From Victivallales bacterium (lineage in GTDB: Bacteria > Verrucomicrobiota > Lentisphaeria > Oligosphaerales > Oligosphaeraceae): DNA of 14,483 nt. The notes below the pieces were generated by a model. The model ran no database searches, was not told the DNA's origin, and saw nothing but the letters and a program-made list of their open reading frames with translations. A program made the position numbers and the translations under genes. Shown in pieces: positions 8,801 to 14,483 of the stretch (position 1 is the stretch's first letter; each line of letters begins with the position of its first letter). The stretch spans positions 1 through 14,483 of the forward strand of contig JAFRLP010000482.1 of assembly GCA_017431185.1 (NCBI GenBank), written 5' to 3'.

Positions 8801-9716
8801 GCGTGTCGGCATCCCGTTTGACCATCGCCCAGGCGGGAAACTGGGTGTAAAGGCGGTGGGAGTGCGCCGCCGTCATCACGGGGACACGGCTGGCGTCATT
8901 CCATTCCCGTTCCTCCAGGCGCCCGTCCAGAACGACAGGTTGTTTGAGCATCGGCACGGTGACGTGCGCGTCATCAGTGGGCGGTGGTGTGCGATGACGC
9001 AGGAAGAGGTTATGCGCTGTGCCTTCGTCAATGGAACTGGGGAAAACCTGGATTTCATCGAGTTCAGTCGTCCATTGGCTGCGAATCCGCCAGAAGTCGT
9101 CTGGCATGAAGCAGATGCGGTCCTGGGGATGTCCCTGAAGTTTGATGGGCAGACCGTAACTTTGGCGGTGGACGGGCGAGCCGTTGCAGGTCATTTCCAA
9201 CTCCTGGTTTGTCCAGGAGAGCGTGACGTGATTCCATTCTCCGCGCCGAAACAGTTCGTCTATCTTCATCTGGCAGATGATTTCGCGGTTTGCCGGTGTC
9301 ATGGCCCGGAAATCCCAGACCGCCCCCGAACTGTCGTGATGATAGTAGAGCAGGAGTTTCCAGCCACTTCCCTTCCCTGTGTTGTCCACGGCAAAGACAG
9401 GCACGAAATTGACAGGGGCATCCCCCCAGTCCACGGGTCTCAGCCAGAAGGAGACCGCCCCTGACACCACGTCCAGTGCATCGGACGCAGGATAGGAGAC
9501 GCTGCCGCGCTCCAGACGCAGAGCCTGCCCTGCCAAACCGGGGACGTAACTTGGGCGTCCAGTGACTTCGGCGGGGATGTGTCGGGAGTCGGCGGCCATT
9601 CCTGCGGGGGCACCTTCCATCCTGGCCAGGAACCCCCGAATGGGCTGGGCTGCCGACACTCCCATGGCAATTGCGGTCAGCCAGAGAGCGGCTCGGAATG
9701 TTCTGAGGTTTTTCAT
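5883..9716 (-). CDS. Exported multidomain putative glycoside hydrolase (LamG-like, CBM9-like, TIM-barrel-like)
   Basis: This protein has 1277 residues. It begins with a signal peptide (about 1-23, charged MKNLRTFR then hydrophobic ALWLTAIAMGVSA). A LamG/concanavalin-like domain follows at about 55-240 (GAVSFWLRPVDWG; WNHVTLSWTNQELEMTCNG; LDEIQVF). A CBM9/DOMON-like domain spans about 250-445 (VVLDGRLEEREWNDA; LYVAFDID; WSAEMAIPL). Beta-rich modules lie between 500 and 850. The C-terminal region (about 860-1180) looks like a glycosidase barrel with GVYFDFGGD (992-1000) and DVVNPGEEF (1067-1075), followed by a small beta domain. It vaguely resembles GH123/DUF6067-type proteins; no assignment is firm. 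The start is ATG 9716, preceded by GGGGGAG. It lies 13 bases after the pseudopilin gene and overlaps the GH130-like gene by ATGA. It probably cuts a glycan outside the cytoplasm, supplying the GH130 enzyme. Confidence 0.82.
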   Translation of the reverse strand: MKNLRTFRAALWLTAIAMGVSAAQPIRGFLARMEGAPAGMAADSRHIPAEVTGRPSYVPGLAGQALRLERGSVSYPASDALDVVSGAVSFWLRPVDWGDAPVNFVPVFAVDNTGKGSGWKLLLYYHHDSSGAVWDFRAMTPANREIICQMKIDELFRRGEWNHVTLSWTNQELEMTCNGSPVHRQSYGLPIKLQGHPQDRICFMPDDFWRIRSQWTTELDEIQVFPSSIDEGTAHNLFLRHRTPPPTDDAHVTVPMLKQPVVLDGRLEEREWNDASRVPVMTAAHSHRLYTQFPAWAMVKRDADTLYVAFDIDAPGDPAVGGVSGEYYQDIYKGDEAELVAASPNGFRQYFIAPNGTWACRDENAGWLPDHKEYRHAAQRHKGGWSAEMAIPLVELEQTTTLCANFGIHRASAPDILDRLDRWIAWNATSETEVFARNFGQLTFSSTPSRIESLGACGEGRYDFGATSGATLTVTSLLTGQAVVTLAPGQQKTHESPGHYRLSVSAPGLFWSTDAEVTERLALQCACDSSKGVMEFRVQLRDAPGLEEKLLSKRLSIRAEILDEAGRILAQSAKTATLRRETLTVPFAEPKPGGYILRAAVEGLDTPLVKQLSFTVPDRSFLGNRLGMEETIPQPWRELTIDGRFLKGAFHRYEFDDGPFPHRAWSQESQVLQAFIGLTGQANGHSIQWQKSEVSQWESSGVTLARTGKLSCDDGLALLWSVTMDIDGLLRYRLKLCPPEGSPHYRINSLAAEFELNPNQALAALTPAFSLDWLTKGEATDKLFIGATASRGFCAFTDDDTNYLHKPGAHPFRLTQRDGKVVLHVDFIQKDAELTCPVEYSFALMATPGKPPRPDWRRLHSEGWLAYPGQNWAVRGWTSEKAKMGYLRGYLLTTPLNPTAAKADIAHHASLGISDVTYTCNNIIPSNNPIHDYFAKAWARPVHGEIQGISQSRDLDGTPYMFGIPVCDNHPGYRDYLCYYIAKNMDELGYKGVYFDFGGDASTDVPSEGSPIPNVLTRDRLIERTNVFGTRELYRRLRNIIKSRHQDGVIYSHSWRVFHPAWLSFADVVNPGEEFMHEFPRNRNVYASDREFSPLELWRTVYNSETLGVAVQFLAMLYWIPEMKEYLKMGHAKSFPLRMRESRALITMCLLHDVQISGGGYAAIDGWWPIQDALGLEKAVFHSCHTQHEYTGNNGALVSYYSWSTAEQRLLLVGNLTGQPVQTRLNGLPPNATLKEPWPTPGVFHAKDALELAPYGFRILLLNQTTPIKELHRPATP

Positions 9717-9729
9717 GCGGTCACTCCCC

Positions 9730-10473
9730 CTATTTCCACATTTGCGTGGCGCTGACAGTGACGATGGGGAGTGTGGTCTGCCGTTTGAAAGTCGCGACAT
9801 GCCCGTCGGCAAACAGGGTGTTGAGTGCGTTGGCATGGCGATAGGCACAGGTCAGGTAGCGCTCTTCGTAGTTGTGGGTTACCATATAGGAGTACTGGGC
9901 CACTGGGCCATATTGGGAGTTCTTGGCGCACTGCACACCGTCCCAGAGGATGCCCGTCTGGCTAGGCTGCGTGATGAGGGATACCGCCAGACCAGGTTTC
10001 AGCACACCATAGAGCGAAGTGTTCTGCTCTGGCATGATGGTGCCGTTGAAGGTGTAGTTCCCCCAATAGACCGCCCAGTTGCTGGGGTTGATGGTGTTCC
10101 ATATCCATTTGGCGCTGGGGCATGTGTAAATCTTCACGCGGGAGTCGGAAGACCAGTTCGCGCCGCCAGGATGCCCCTCGTTCTCTGGGGCATAGGATGG
10201 GAGAAGCGGATGCCCCGAATAGAAGGAGTAGAGCACGGGGCACCACCTATGGTCAGGATAGTTCGAGTTGTCTATCTGGTACATCGCAAAGTACGTCCCC
10301 AACTGCTTCTGGTTGTTCACGCAGGAGACGGCACGGGCCTTCTCGCGCGCCTTCGACAACGCCGGCAGCAGCATCGCCGCCAGCACGGCGATTATCGCGA
10401 TAACGACCAATAATTCAATGAGTGTGAAGGAGATACGGCGAAATGAAGTGGAACTGGAAAGAGGTTGTCTCAT
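9730..10473 (-). CDS. Pseudopilin with H-X9-DG C-terminal domain
   Basis: This 247-residue protein has a 15-residue basic leader (ending FRRIS), then [24 protein letters not shown] as the hydrophobic pilin helix and the [20 protein letters not shown] segment typical of PVC pseudopilins. The C-terminal part carries [19 protein letters not shown], with His213 and Asp223-Gly224 as H-X9-DG. The predicted prepilin peptidase site has Ser in place of the usual Gly at -1. The start is supported by AGAAAGGA at a suitable distance. It is the intact counterpart of the disrupted pseudopilin at 2576-3442 and holds the same second place in its cassette, 63 bases after the LacI gene and 13 before the large glycosidase gene. 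The protein is probably membrane-anchored through the N-terminal helix and may be assembled by a type II secretion or type IV pilus-like machine; its exact role is unknown. Confidence 0.9.
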   Translation of the reverse strand: MRQPLSSSTSFRRISFTLIELLVVIAIIAVLAAMLLPALSKAREKARAVSCVNNQKQLGTYFAMYQIDNSNYPDHRWCPVLYSFYSGHPLLPSYAPENEGHPGGANWSSDSRVKIYTCPSAKWIWNTINPSNWAVYWGNYTFNGTIMPEQNTSLYGVLKPGLAVSLITQPSQTGILWDGVQCAKNSQYGPVAQYSYMVTHNYEERYLTCAYRHANALNTLFADGHVATFKRQTTLPIVTVSATQMWK

Positions 10474-10536
10474 GGTTGTTGTCCTTTCTGAAGTTGAAGG
10501 TTTCGTCCTTTGTCGGTTTTTGAATGCAAAAGTGTT

Positions 10537-11544
10537 TCAAGTGGCCCTGACAATCAAGGTTGGCCTGTTGAAGACCATCTTTTCCTGTCGGCCAAGGATT
10601 TTCCCGATGAGCACCCGCATGGCGGACTGCCCAAAATGATGGAGGTCGTGGCGAATGGTGGTCAATGGCAGGCAGGCGCAGGCGGCGGCGGGGTTGTCGT
10701 CAAAGCCCACCAGGCGGATTGTCCTCCCCACTTCGCCCAGCCGTCCGGCAGCCACCAGACGCTGCATCAGGGAGAGCGCCAGGTAGTCGTTCGGGGTGAA
10801 CAGCCCTATGGGCTGCGTCGAAGGAGGCGGCAACGCCGCATCCAGTTCATTCACATCATAGATATGGAAGCCACTGGCATGGATGGGATAGCATTCAACT
10901 GTGTAGCCAGCAGCCTTCAGGCGACGCAGGTACCCGCGTTGGCGACGGCTGTTGTAGAGCGACTTGTAGGCGGGCAGGCACATGCGGAATTGACGGCAAC
11001 CACAGGAGAGCAGATGCTCCGCCGCCAGCTCGCCTCCACCTTCGTCATCCAGCAGATACAAGTCGATTCTGGGCGAATGGGGCTTGTAGTTCGCATTCAG
11101 CAGCACAACCTGCCCTCCTTTCTCGCTGTACCTCTCCAGCGCATCATAGACTTCCTGGCATCCCGAAGTCACGGGGTAGGTCAATATGCCCGAACAGCCA
11201 GTGGTGGCCACGGAGTCTATGAAGTGCGCGTAGGCGTCATCCCGTTCATTGAAGAAGAAACGGTAATGGAAGTCATGCTGCTCCGCCGCCTCGGAAATCC
11301 CTATCGCCAACTCCGCCACCAGCGACTCGCGGAGCCTCTGCAGAAACACCCCGACCTCCGCGCTCCTCCCTCGTGCCAGCAAAGACGCCGAAACGTTAGG
11401 ATGGTAGCCCAGACGTCGCATCGACTCCTCCACGCGCCGCTTCGTCTTTGGCGCGACCTGCTGGTCAGGCTGTGGATTCAACGCCCGTGAAACCACCGAC
11501 ACTGATACCCCGCAGTCACGCGCTATGTCCTTTAACGTCACCAT
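10537..11544 (-). CDS. LacI-family transcriptional regulator
   Basis: This 335-residue protein has the LacI HTH at residues 3-22 (TLKDIARDCGVSVSVVSRAL), the hinge-helix region NVSASLLARGRS (50-61) and a periplasmic-binding-protein-like ligand domain to the end. Typical segments include DDEGGGELAAEHLLSCGCRQ, LFTPNDYLALSLMQ, RLVGFDDNP and TTIRHDLHHFGQSAM. The open frame extends far upstream of the ATG at 11544, but only as an antisense reading of the cobalamin gene; the HTH begins right at this ATG, which fixes the start. No strong Shine-Dalgarno sequence is present (AAAGAGA). The gene heads the unit of pseudopilin, large glycosidase and GH130-like genes. A LacI-type palindrome lies just upstream of it, suggesting autorepression and control of the unit, relieved by a sugar whose identity is unknown. 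Confidence 0.92.
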   Translation of the reverse strand: MVTLKDIARDCGVSVSVVSRALNPQPDQQVAPKTKRRVEESMRRLGYHPNVSASLLARGRSAEVGVFLQRLRESLVAELAIGISEAAEQHDFHYRFFFNERDDAYAHFIDSVATTGCSGILTYPVTSGCQEVYDALERYSEKGGQVVLLNANYKPHSPRIDLYLLDDEGGGELAAEHLLSCGCRQFRMCLPAYKSLYNSRRQRGYLRRLKAAGYTVECYPIHASGFHIYDVNELDAALPPPSTQPIGLFTPNDYLALSLMQRLVAAGRLGEVGRTIRLVGFDDNPAAACACLPLTTIRHDLHHFGQSAMRVLIGKILGRQEKMVFNRPTLIVRAT

Positions 11545-11554
11545 TGAAAATCTC

Positions 11555-11574
11555 TTTCGCAAACGTTTGTGAAA
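11555..11574. promoter_or_regulatory. LacI-type operator
   Basis: TTTCGCAAACGTTTGTGAAA is a 20-bp inverted repeat with central CG; each half matches the other at 9 of 10 positions. This is the usual shape of LacI-family operators. It lies 10 bases before the LacI start codon and downstream of the predicted LacI promoter, so autorepression by transcription block is likely. Confidence 0.72.
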
Positions 11575-11599
11575 CGTGGCTAAAACAAAAAACGCAAAA

Positions 11600-11627
11600 A
11601 ATATAGTTCCTAAAAAAAGAATGTCAA
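11600..11627 (-). promoter_or_regulatory. Sigma70-type promoter of the LacI-pseudopilin-glycosidase unit
   Basis: On the minus strand TTGACA (11622-11627) and TATATT (11600-11605) are separated by 16 bp. The predicted start near 11593 puts the LacI-type operator at about +20 to +39. Confidence 0.65.
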
Positions 11628-11689
11628 ATGATGGCAGAGCAAATTTTTTGTTTGTTGTTTTGTTTAGTTGAGGTTGATGTCGCATTGAC

Positions 11690-11717
11690 TTGAAAACTAC
11701 TTCCAGGGAAATATATT
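11690..11717 (+). promoter_or_regulatory. Candidate promoter of the cobalamin operon
   Basis: TTGAAA (11690-11695) and TATATT (11712-11717) are separated by 16 bp, the same spacing as in the other two predicted promoters of this window. It would give a leader of about 125 bases before the CbiF-CbiG start codon. Confidence 0.5.
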
Positions 11718-11735
11718 TTCGTCTCAGGAATATCT

Positions 11736-11827
11736 GGCACGGAGCTGTTGCTTGAGATGCTTTGCAAATCGGAAATTCCCGCGGATTTGGTCTCTGTGCC
11801 GTATGCTTCCTGTGGGCTTTCGCCCGC
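11736..11827 (+). promoter_or_regulatory. Structured leader upstream of the cobalamin operon
   Basis: GGCACGGAG (11736-11744) can pair with CTCTGTGCC (11792-11800): nine pairs, one of them a G-U wobble. Inside it, CAAATC (11765-11770) pairs with GATTTG (11784-11789). A separate hairpin, GTGGGC-TTTC-GCCCGC (11812-11827), ends 23 bases before the start codon and has no T-tract after it. The conserved boxes of cobalamin riboswitches are not seen. A regulatory RNA leader is possible but unproven. Confidence 0.35.
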
Positions 11828-11850
11828 TTATTGATTGTGGTTGAGAAAAC

Positions 11851-13650
11851 ATGAGCGAAGGAAAGATCATATTCGTGGGGGCGGGCCCTGGAGCCCCGGA
11901 CTTGCTGACGTTGCGTGGCGCTCGCGTCCTGAAGACGGCAGGGGTGGTCATCTACGCCGGTTCGCTGGTGGATGAGCGTCTGCTGGAACTCTGTCCGCGG
12001 GCGACTTTGCATAACAGTGCGCAAATGTCGCTGGAGCAGGTGGTAGCGGTGATGGAGCAGGGCTGGCGCACAGGCCAGACGGTGGTGCGTCTGCACACGG
12101 GAGATCCTGGCATCTACGGCGCCACAGCCGAGCAGTACCGTGCGCTGGAGTCGCGGGGCATCCCATACGAGATTGTGCCAGGGGTCAGCAGCGTCTTTGC
12201 CGCGGCTGCGTCCCTGCGCACAGAATTGACCGTGCCCGATGTCGCGATGAGCGTGGTACTGACGCGGATGCCAGGCCGGACCCCCGTCCCCGAAGGGGAG
12301 GACTTGGGCAGGCTGGCCTCCGGCGGGGCGACGCTCTGCCTGTTCCTGAGCGCGGGGGCGATGCCCGCCCTGGCCGAGAAACTGCGCTCGGCGGGACGGC
12401 CCGTCGACACGCCCGTCGCCCTCGTCTATCGGGCCAGTTGGGAGAACGAGCGAATCGTGCGCGGGACATTGGCGGACATCGCGGAGAAGGTTGCGGAGGC
12501 GGGGATTCGGCGCCAGGCGATGGTCATCGTCGGCGAGGTGCTGAAGCAGGGCAAGGTTTCGCCATCCCGCCTCTATTCCGCTGATTTCGCCACGGGATAC
12601 CGTCATCTGAAGGATGGCTTCACAGGGCGGTGCGCCCTGTTTGGCTTGACGCGGGCCGCGCTTCTCAAGGCTGCGGAGATTGCCCCAGGCTTATCGGATG
12701 CGGTCATCTTCACGCCGGAAAAGCACGCGGAGGCCGTGCCCGCGCTGCGCCGTCAAACCTACCCTGACGGACAGTTCGCCGAGGCTTTCGCGCGTGCCTG
12801 GCATGAGTATTCTGGCCTGGTGATGGTGATGGCGACGGGCATCGTCACCCGTCTGATTGCCAGACTGGCGGAGGACAAGGCGCATGACCCAGCCGTGGTG
12901 GTCTGTGACGAGGCGGCCCGCTATGCTGTTCCGCTGCTGTCAGGGCATGTCGGCGGGGCCAATCGTCTGGCGGTGGCGGTGGCCCGCATCACTGGCGGGC
13001 AGGCGGTTTTGACCACCGCCAGCGATGTGCGTCAACTCCCTGCGCTGGACGAGTGGGCGGCGCGTCGGCATTACTGGATTCTCAATCCGTCCGAACTGAC
13101 CAGTTTCGCATCCGCCGTGCTGGCGGGTGAGACCGTGGAATTGGACATGCCCCAGGCGATCTTTGACCAGGATTTCGGCGATTGCCCGCAGTTTCATCTG
13201 GTGCGTGATTGCCAGAAGACGGGGGAGGTGGAGGCCAGAACGCCTTCCGTTGGCCTGAAACTGCGCAAGCAACGCCTCTGGCTGGGAGTGGGGTGCCGCC
13301 GCGGCGTCTCTGGCGCCGCGCTGATTGCGGATGCGACGCGGTTGCTGGGGGAACACGGGTATTCGCTGGACGAGATGGCGGGAGTGGCCACGGCCGAACT
13401 GAAGCGCGATGAACTGGGCATTCGCGAACTCGGGGAACACTGCGGCTGCCCTGTCCAGTATTTCACTGCGGCGGAGTTGAACGCCGTGCCCGTGCCGCAT
13501 CCATCCCCAGTCGCCACCCAACGGCTGGGGGTGAATTCGGTGTCGGAGGCCTCCGCATTGCTGGCGGCGGGGGCTGGTGCGACATTGGTGGTGGAGAAGG
13601 TCAAATCGACGCAGGCCACGTTTGCGGTGGCACGGGAGGACACCCCATGA
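11851..13650 (+). CDS. cbiFG: CbiF-CbiG fusion: cobalt-precorrin-4 C11-methyltransferase and cobalt-precorrin-5A hydrolase
   Basis: This 599-residue cytoplasmic protein of the anaerobic cobalamin pathway joins two enzymes. Residues 1 to about 250 are a SAM-dependent tetrapyrrole methylase of CbiF/CobM type, with VGAGPGAPDLLTLRGARVL (9-27), HTGDPGIYGA (82-91), VPGVSSVFAAAA (109-120) and VLTRMPGRTPVP (136-147). Residues from about 258 are CbiG, with MATGIVTRLIARL (327-339), LLSGHVGGANRLA (362-374), TTASDV (388-393), a GVGCRRG segment and a C-terminal domain ending near VNSVSEASALLAAG. CbiF adds the C11 methyl group; CbiG opens the lactone ring and releases C20 as acetaldehyde. No stop or frame change separates the parts, so the fusion is real in this sequence. 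The ATG at 11851 starts directly at the methylase fold. The stop overlaps the cbiH start. Confidence 0.93.
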   Translation: MSEGKIIFVGAGPGAPDLLTLRGARVLKTAGVVIYAGSLVDERLLELCPRATLHNSAQMSLEQVVAVMEQGWRTGQTVVRLHTGDPGIYGATAEQYRALESRGIPYEIVPGVSSVFAAAASLRTELTVPDVAMSVVLTRMPGRTPVPEGEDLGRLASGGATLCLFLSAGAMPALAEKLRSAGRPVDTPVALVYRASWENERIVRGTLADIAEKVAEAGIRRQAMVIVGEVLKQGKVSPSRLYSADFATGYRHLKDGFTGRCALFGLTRAALLKAAEIAPGLSDAVIFTPEKHAEAVPALRRQTYPDGQFAEAFARAWHEYSGLVMVMATGIVTRLIARLAEDKAHDPAVVVCDEAARYAVPLLSGHVGGANRLAVAVARITGGQAVLTTASDVRQLPALDEWAARRHYWILNPSELTSFASAVLAGETVELDMPQAIFDQDFGDCPQFHLVRDCQKTGEVEARTPSVGLKLRKQRLWLGVGCRRGVSGAALIADATRLLGEHGYSLDEMAGVATAELKRDELGIRELGEHCGCPVQYFTAAELNAVPVPHPSPVATQRLGVNSVSEASALLAAGAGATLVVEKVKSTQATFAVAREDTP

Positions 13651-14381
13651 GCCACGTCTTTGCCATCGGAATCGGCCCCGGCGACATGCAACTGCTGACA
13701 ATGCAGGCACGGGAGGCATTGGCTAGGTGTACGGCTGTCGCGGGGTATCGCCCCTATTTGGAGAGCCTGGGGGAACTGCTGACGGGAAAACGGCTTCTGG
13801 AGGGGCAGGCGATGCGTCAGGAGGCGCTGCGTTGCACACTGGCCTTGGAGGCGGCCTTGGCAGGGGAGACGGTCGCCGTGGTCTCCTCAGGGGACGCTGG
13901 CATCTACGGCATGGCTGGACTGCTGTTGGAACTTGCTCAGGAAGAACGCTTTATGCAGGTGGAAGTGGTGGTCGTTCCTGGCGTCACCGCCGCCAGTTCC
14001 TGCGCGGCGCTGGTGGGTGCTCCGTTCATGAATGACTTTGCGGTCATCAGTCTCTCGGATCTGATGACCCCCGCTGACCTTATCCGTCGCCGTCTGGAGG
14101 CGCTGGCGGGCGTTGATCTGCCCGTCGCCATCTACAATCCCGCAAGCCGCGGAAGGCACGACCTGCTGGAATACGCCGTAGCCACGTTTCGTCAGGCGGG
14201 CGGAAACCTGCCTGCCGCCATTGTGCGGGACGCCTATCGCCCTGGGCAACAGATTCATCTTTGCCGTCTGGATGACTTTCCTTTCCACCTTGTCCAGATG
14301 ACGACACTGGTCATCATCGGAAACTCCCATACCGTCCTGAATGAACGGAGCATGTTCTGTCAGCGCGGGTATCGGGTGTAG
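13647..14381 (+). CDS. cbiH: CbiH/CobJ-type precorrin-3B (cobalt-precorrin-3) C17-methyltransferase
   Basis: This 244-residue SAM-dependent tetrapyrrole methylase carries out C17 methylation with ring contraction, the step just before CbiF. Motifs are GIGPGD (8-13), VVSSGDAGIYGMA (78-90), VPGVTAASSCAALVGAPFMNDFAVISLSD (110-138, with the family-typical NDF and SLSD), AIYNPASRGR (161-170) and LVIIGNS (221-227). Length is normal for CbiH; no extra domain is seen. The start codon overlaps the cbiFG stop (ATGA) and has GGGAGGA in front of it, so the two genes are co-translated. Because its partner is CbiG, the anaerobic (cobalt-early) route is more likely than the aerobic one. Confidence 0.93.
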   Translation: MSHVFAIGIGPGDMQLLTMQAREALARCTAVAGYRPYLESLGELLTGKRLLEGQAMRQEALRCTLALEAALAGETVAVVSSGDAGIYGMAGLLLELAQEERFMQVEVVVVPGVTAASSCAALVGAPFMNDFAVISLSDLMTPADLIRRRLEALAGVDLPVAIYNPASRGRHDLLEYAVATFRQAGGNLPAAIVRDAYRPGQQIHLCRLDDFPFHLVQMTTLVIIGNSHTVLNERSMFCQRGYRV

Positions 14382-14382
14382 C

Positions 14383-14458
14383 GGCGGCGTCTCGCCGCCT
14401 AGTGTGTGGCGGCGGCGTCTCGCCGCCGAGTGTGTGGCGGCGGCGGGGACGCCGCCGC
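14383..14458 (+). repeat. Three GC-rich hairpins in tandem, REP-like or terminator-like
   Basis: GGCGGCG-TCT-CGCCGCC (14383-14399) is repeated 28 bases later as CGGCGGCG-TCT-CGCCGCCG (14410-14428). A third hairpin with 9-bp arms and a GGGA loop follows at 14437-14458. The units are joined by AGTGTGTGG. No T-tract follows, so classical intrinsic termination is not supported. The block starts right after the cbiH stop, and resembles dispersed REP-type elements. Confidence 0.75.
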
Positions 14459-14472
14459 ATATCCCCGCATTT

Positions 14473-14480
14473 AAGAGGAG
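14473..14480 (+). promoter_or_regulatory. Shine-Dalgarno-like sequence at the window edge
   Basis: AAGAGGAG lies just before the window end, with no start codon yet in reach. It suggests that a further plus-strand gene, possibly another cobalamin gene, begins just outside the window. Confidence 0.4.
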
Positions 14481-14483
14481 TGA

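Noticed and set aside
9717..9848. 44-codon upstream extension of the large glycosidase
   Set aside because: The signal peptide begins at ATG 9716 with a good Shine-Dalgarno sequence, and the extension overlaps the pseudopilin gene in another frame.
11575..11850. Cobalamin riboswitch before cbiFG
   Set aside because: The conserved GCCACTG-type and related boxes were not found on the plus strand.
11545..12606. Upstream extension of the LacI open frame
   Set aside because: It runs antisense through cbiF; the HTH starts at the ATG at 11544.

Overview
The window looks like a chromosomal segment of a GC-rich, polysaccharide-degrading bacterium of the PVC group, most likely Lentisphaerota (Victivallis-like) or a close relative. 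This is an inference. It rests on two prepilin-like proteins with an [13 protein letters not shown]-terminus and a C-terminal H-X9-DG motif, set beside sugar-type regulators, a sodium symporter, an FG-GAP protein and large secreted glycosidases. No rRNA or other phylogenetic marker is present to confirm it.

Left part, minus strand, about 13-4652. In transcription order this holds an FCD-type GntR regulator with an unusual C-terminal extension, a pseudopilin gene, a sodium:solute symporter (SSS) and a short FG-GAP/VCBS-repeat protein. The symporter and FG-GAP genes overlap by ATGA. The pseudopilin gene is broken by a 92-base AT-rich element with near-perfect terminal inverted repeats and flanking CTAG copies. 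Removing the element plus one CTAG restores one continuous 256-residue reading frame. The unit starts at a strong-looking promoter with upstream A-tracts and a FadR-like palindrome just downstream.

Middle part, minus strand, about 4897-11544. In transcription order this holds a LacI-family regulator, an intact pseudopilin, a 1277-residue exported multidomain putative glycoside hydrolase and a GH130-like enzyme overlapping it by ATGA. The layout matches the left cassette: regulator first, pseudopilin second, catabolic genes last. The likely logic is that an imported sugar controls each regulator and the downstream enzymes or transporter handle the matching glycan. The role of the pseudopilins is unknown.

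Right part, plus strand, about 11851-14381. A divergent promoter region separates the LacI gene from an anaerobic cobalamin operon: a CbiF-CbiG fusion and CbiH, overlapping by ATGA. Together they cover three consecutive steps, cobalt-precorrin-3 to cobalt-precorrin-5B. After cbiH come three GC-rich hairpins, the first two spaced 28 bases apart, and a Shine-Dalgarno-like sequence at the window edge that suggests another gene follows.

No tRNA, rRNA, CRISPR array or complete transposase gene was recognised.
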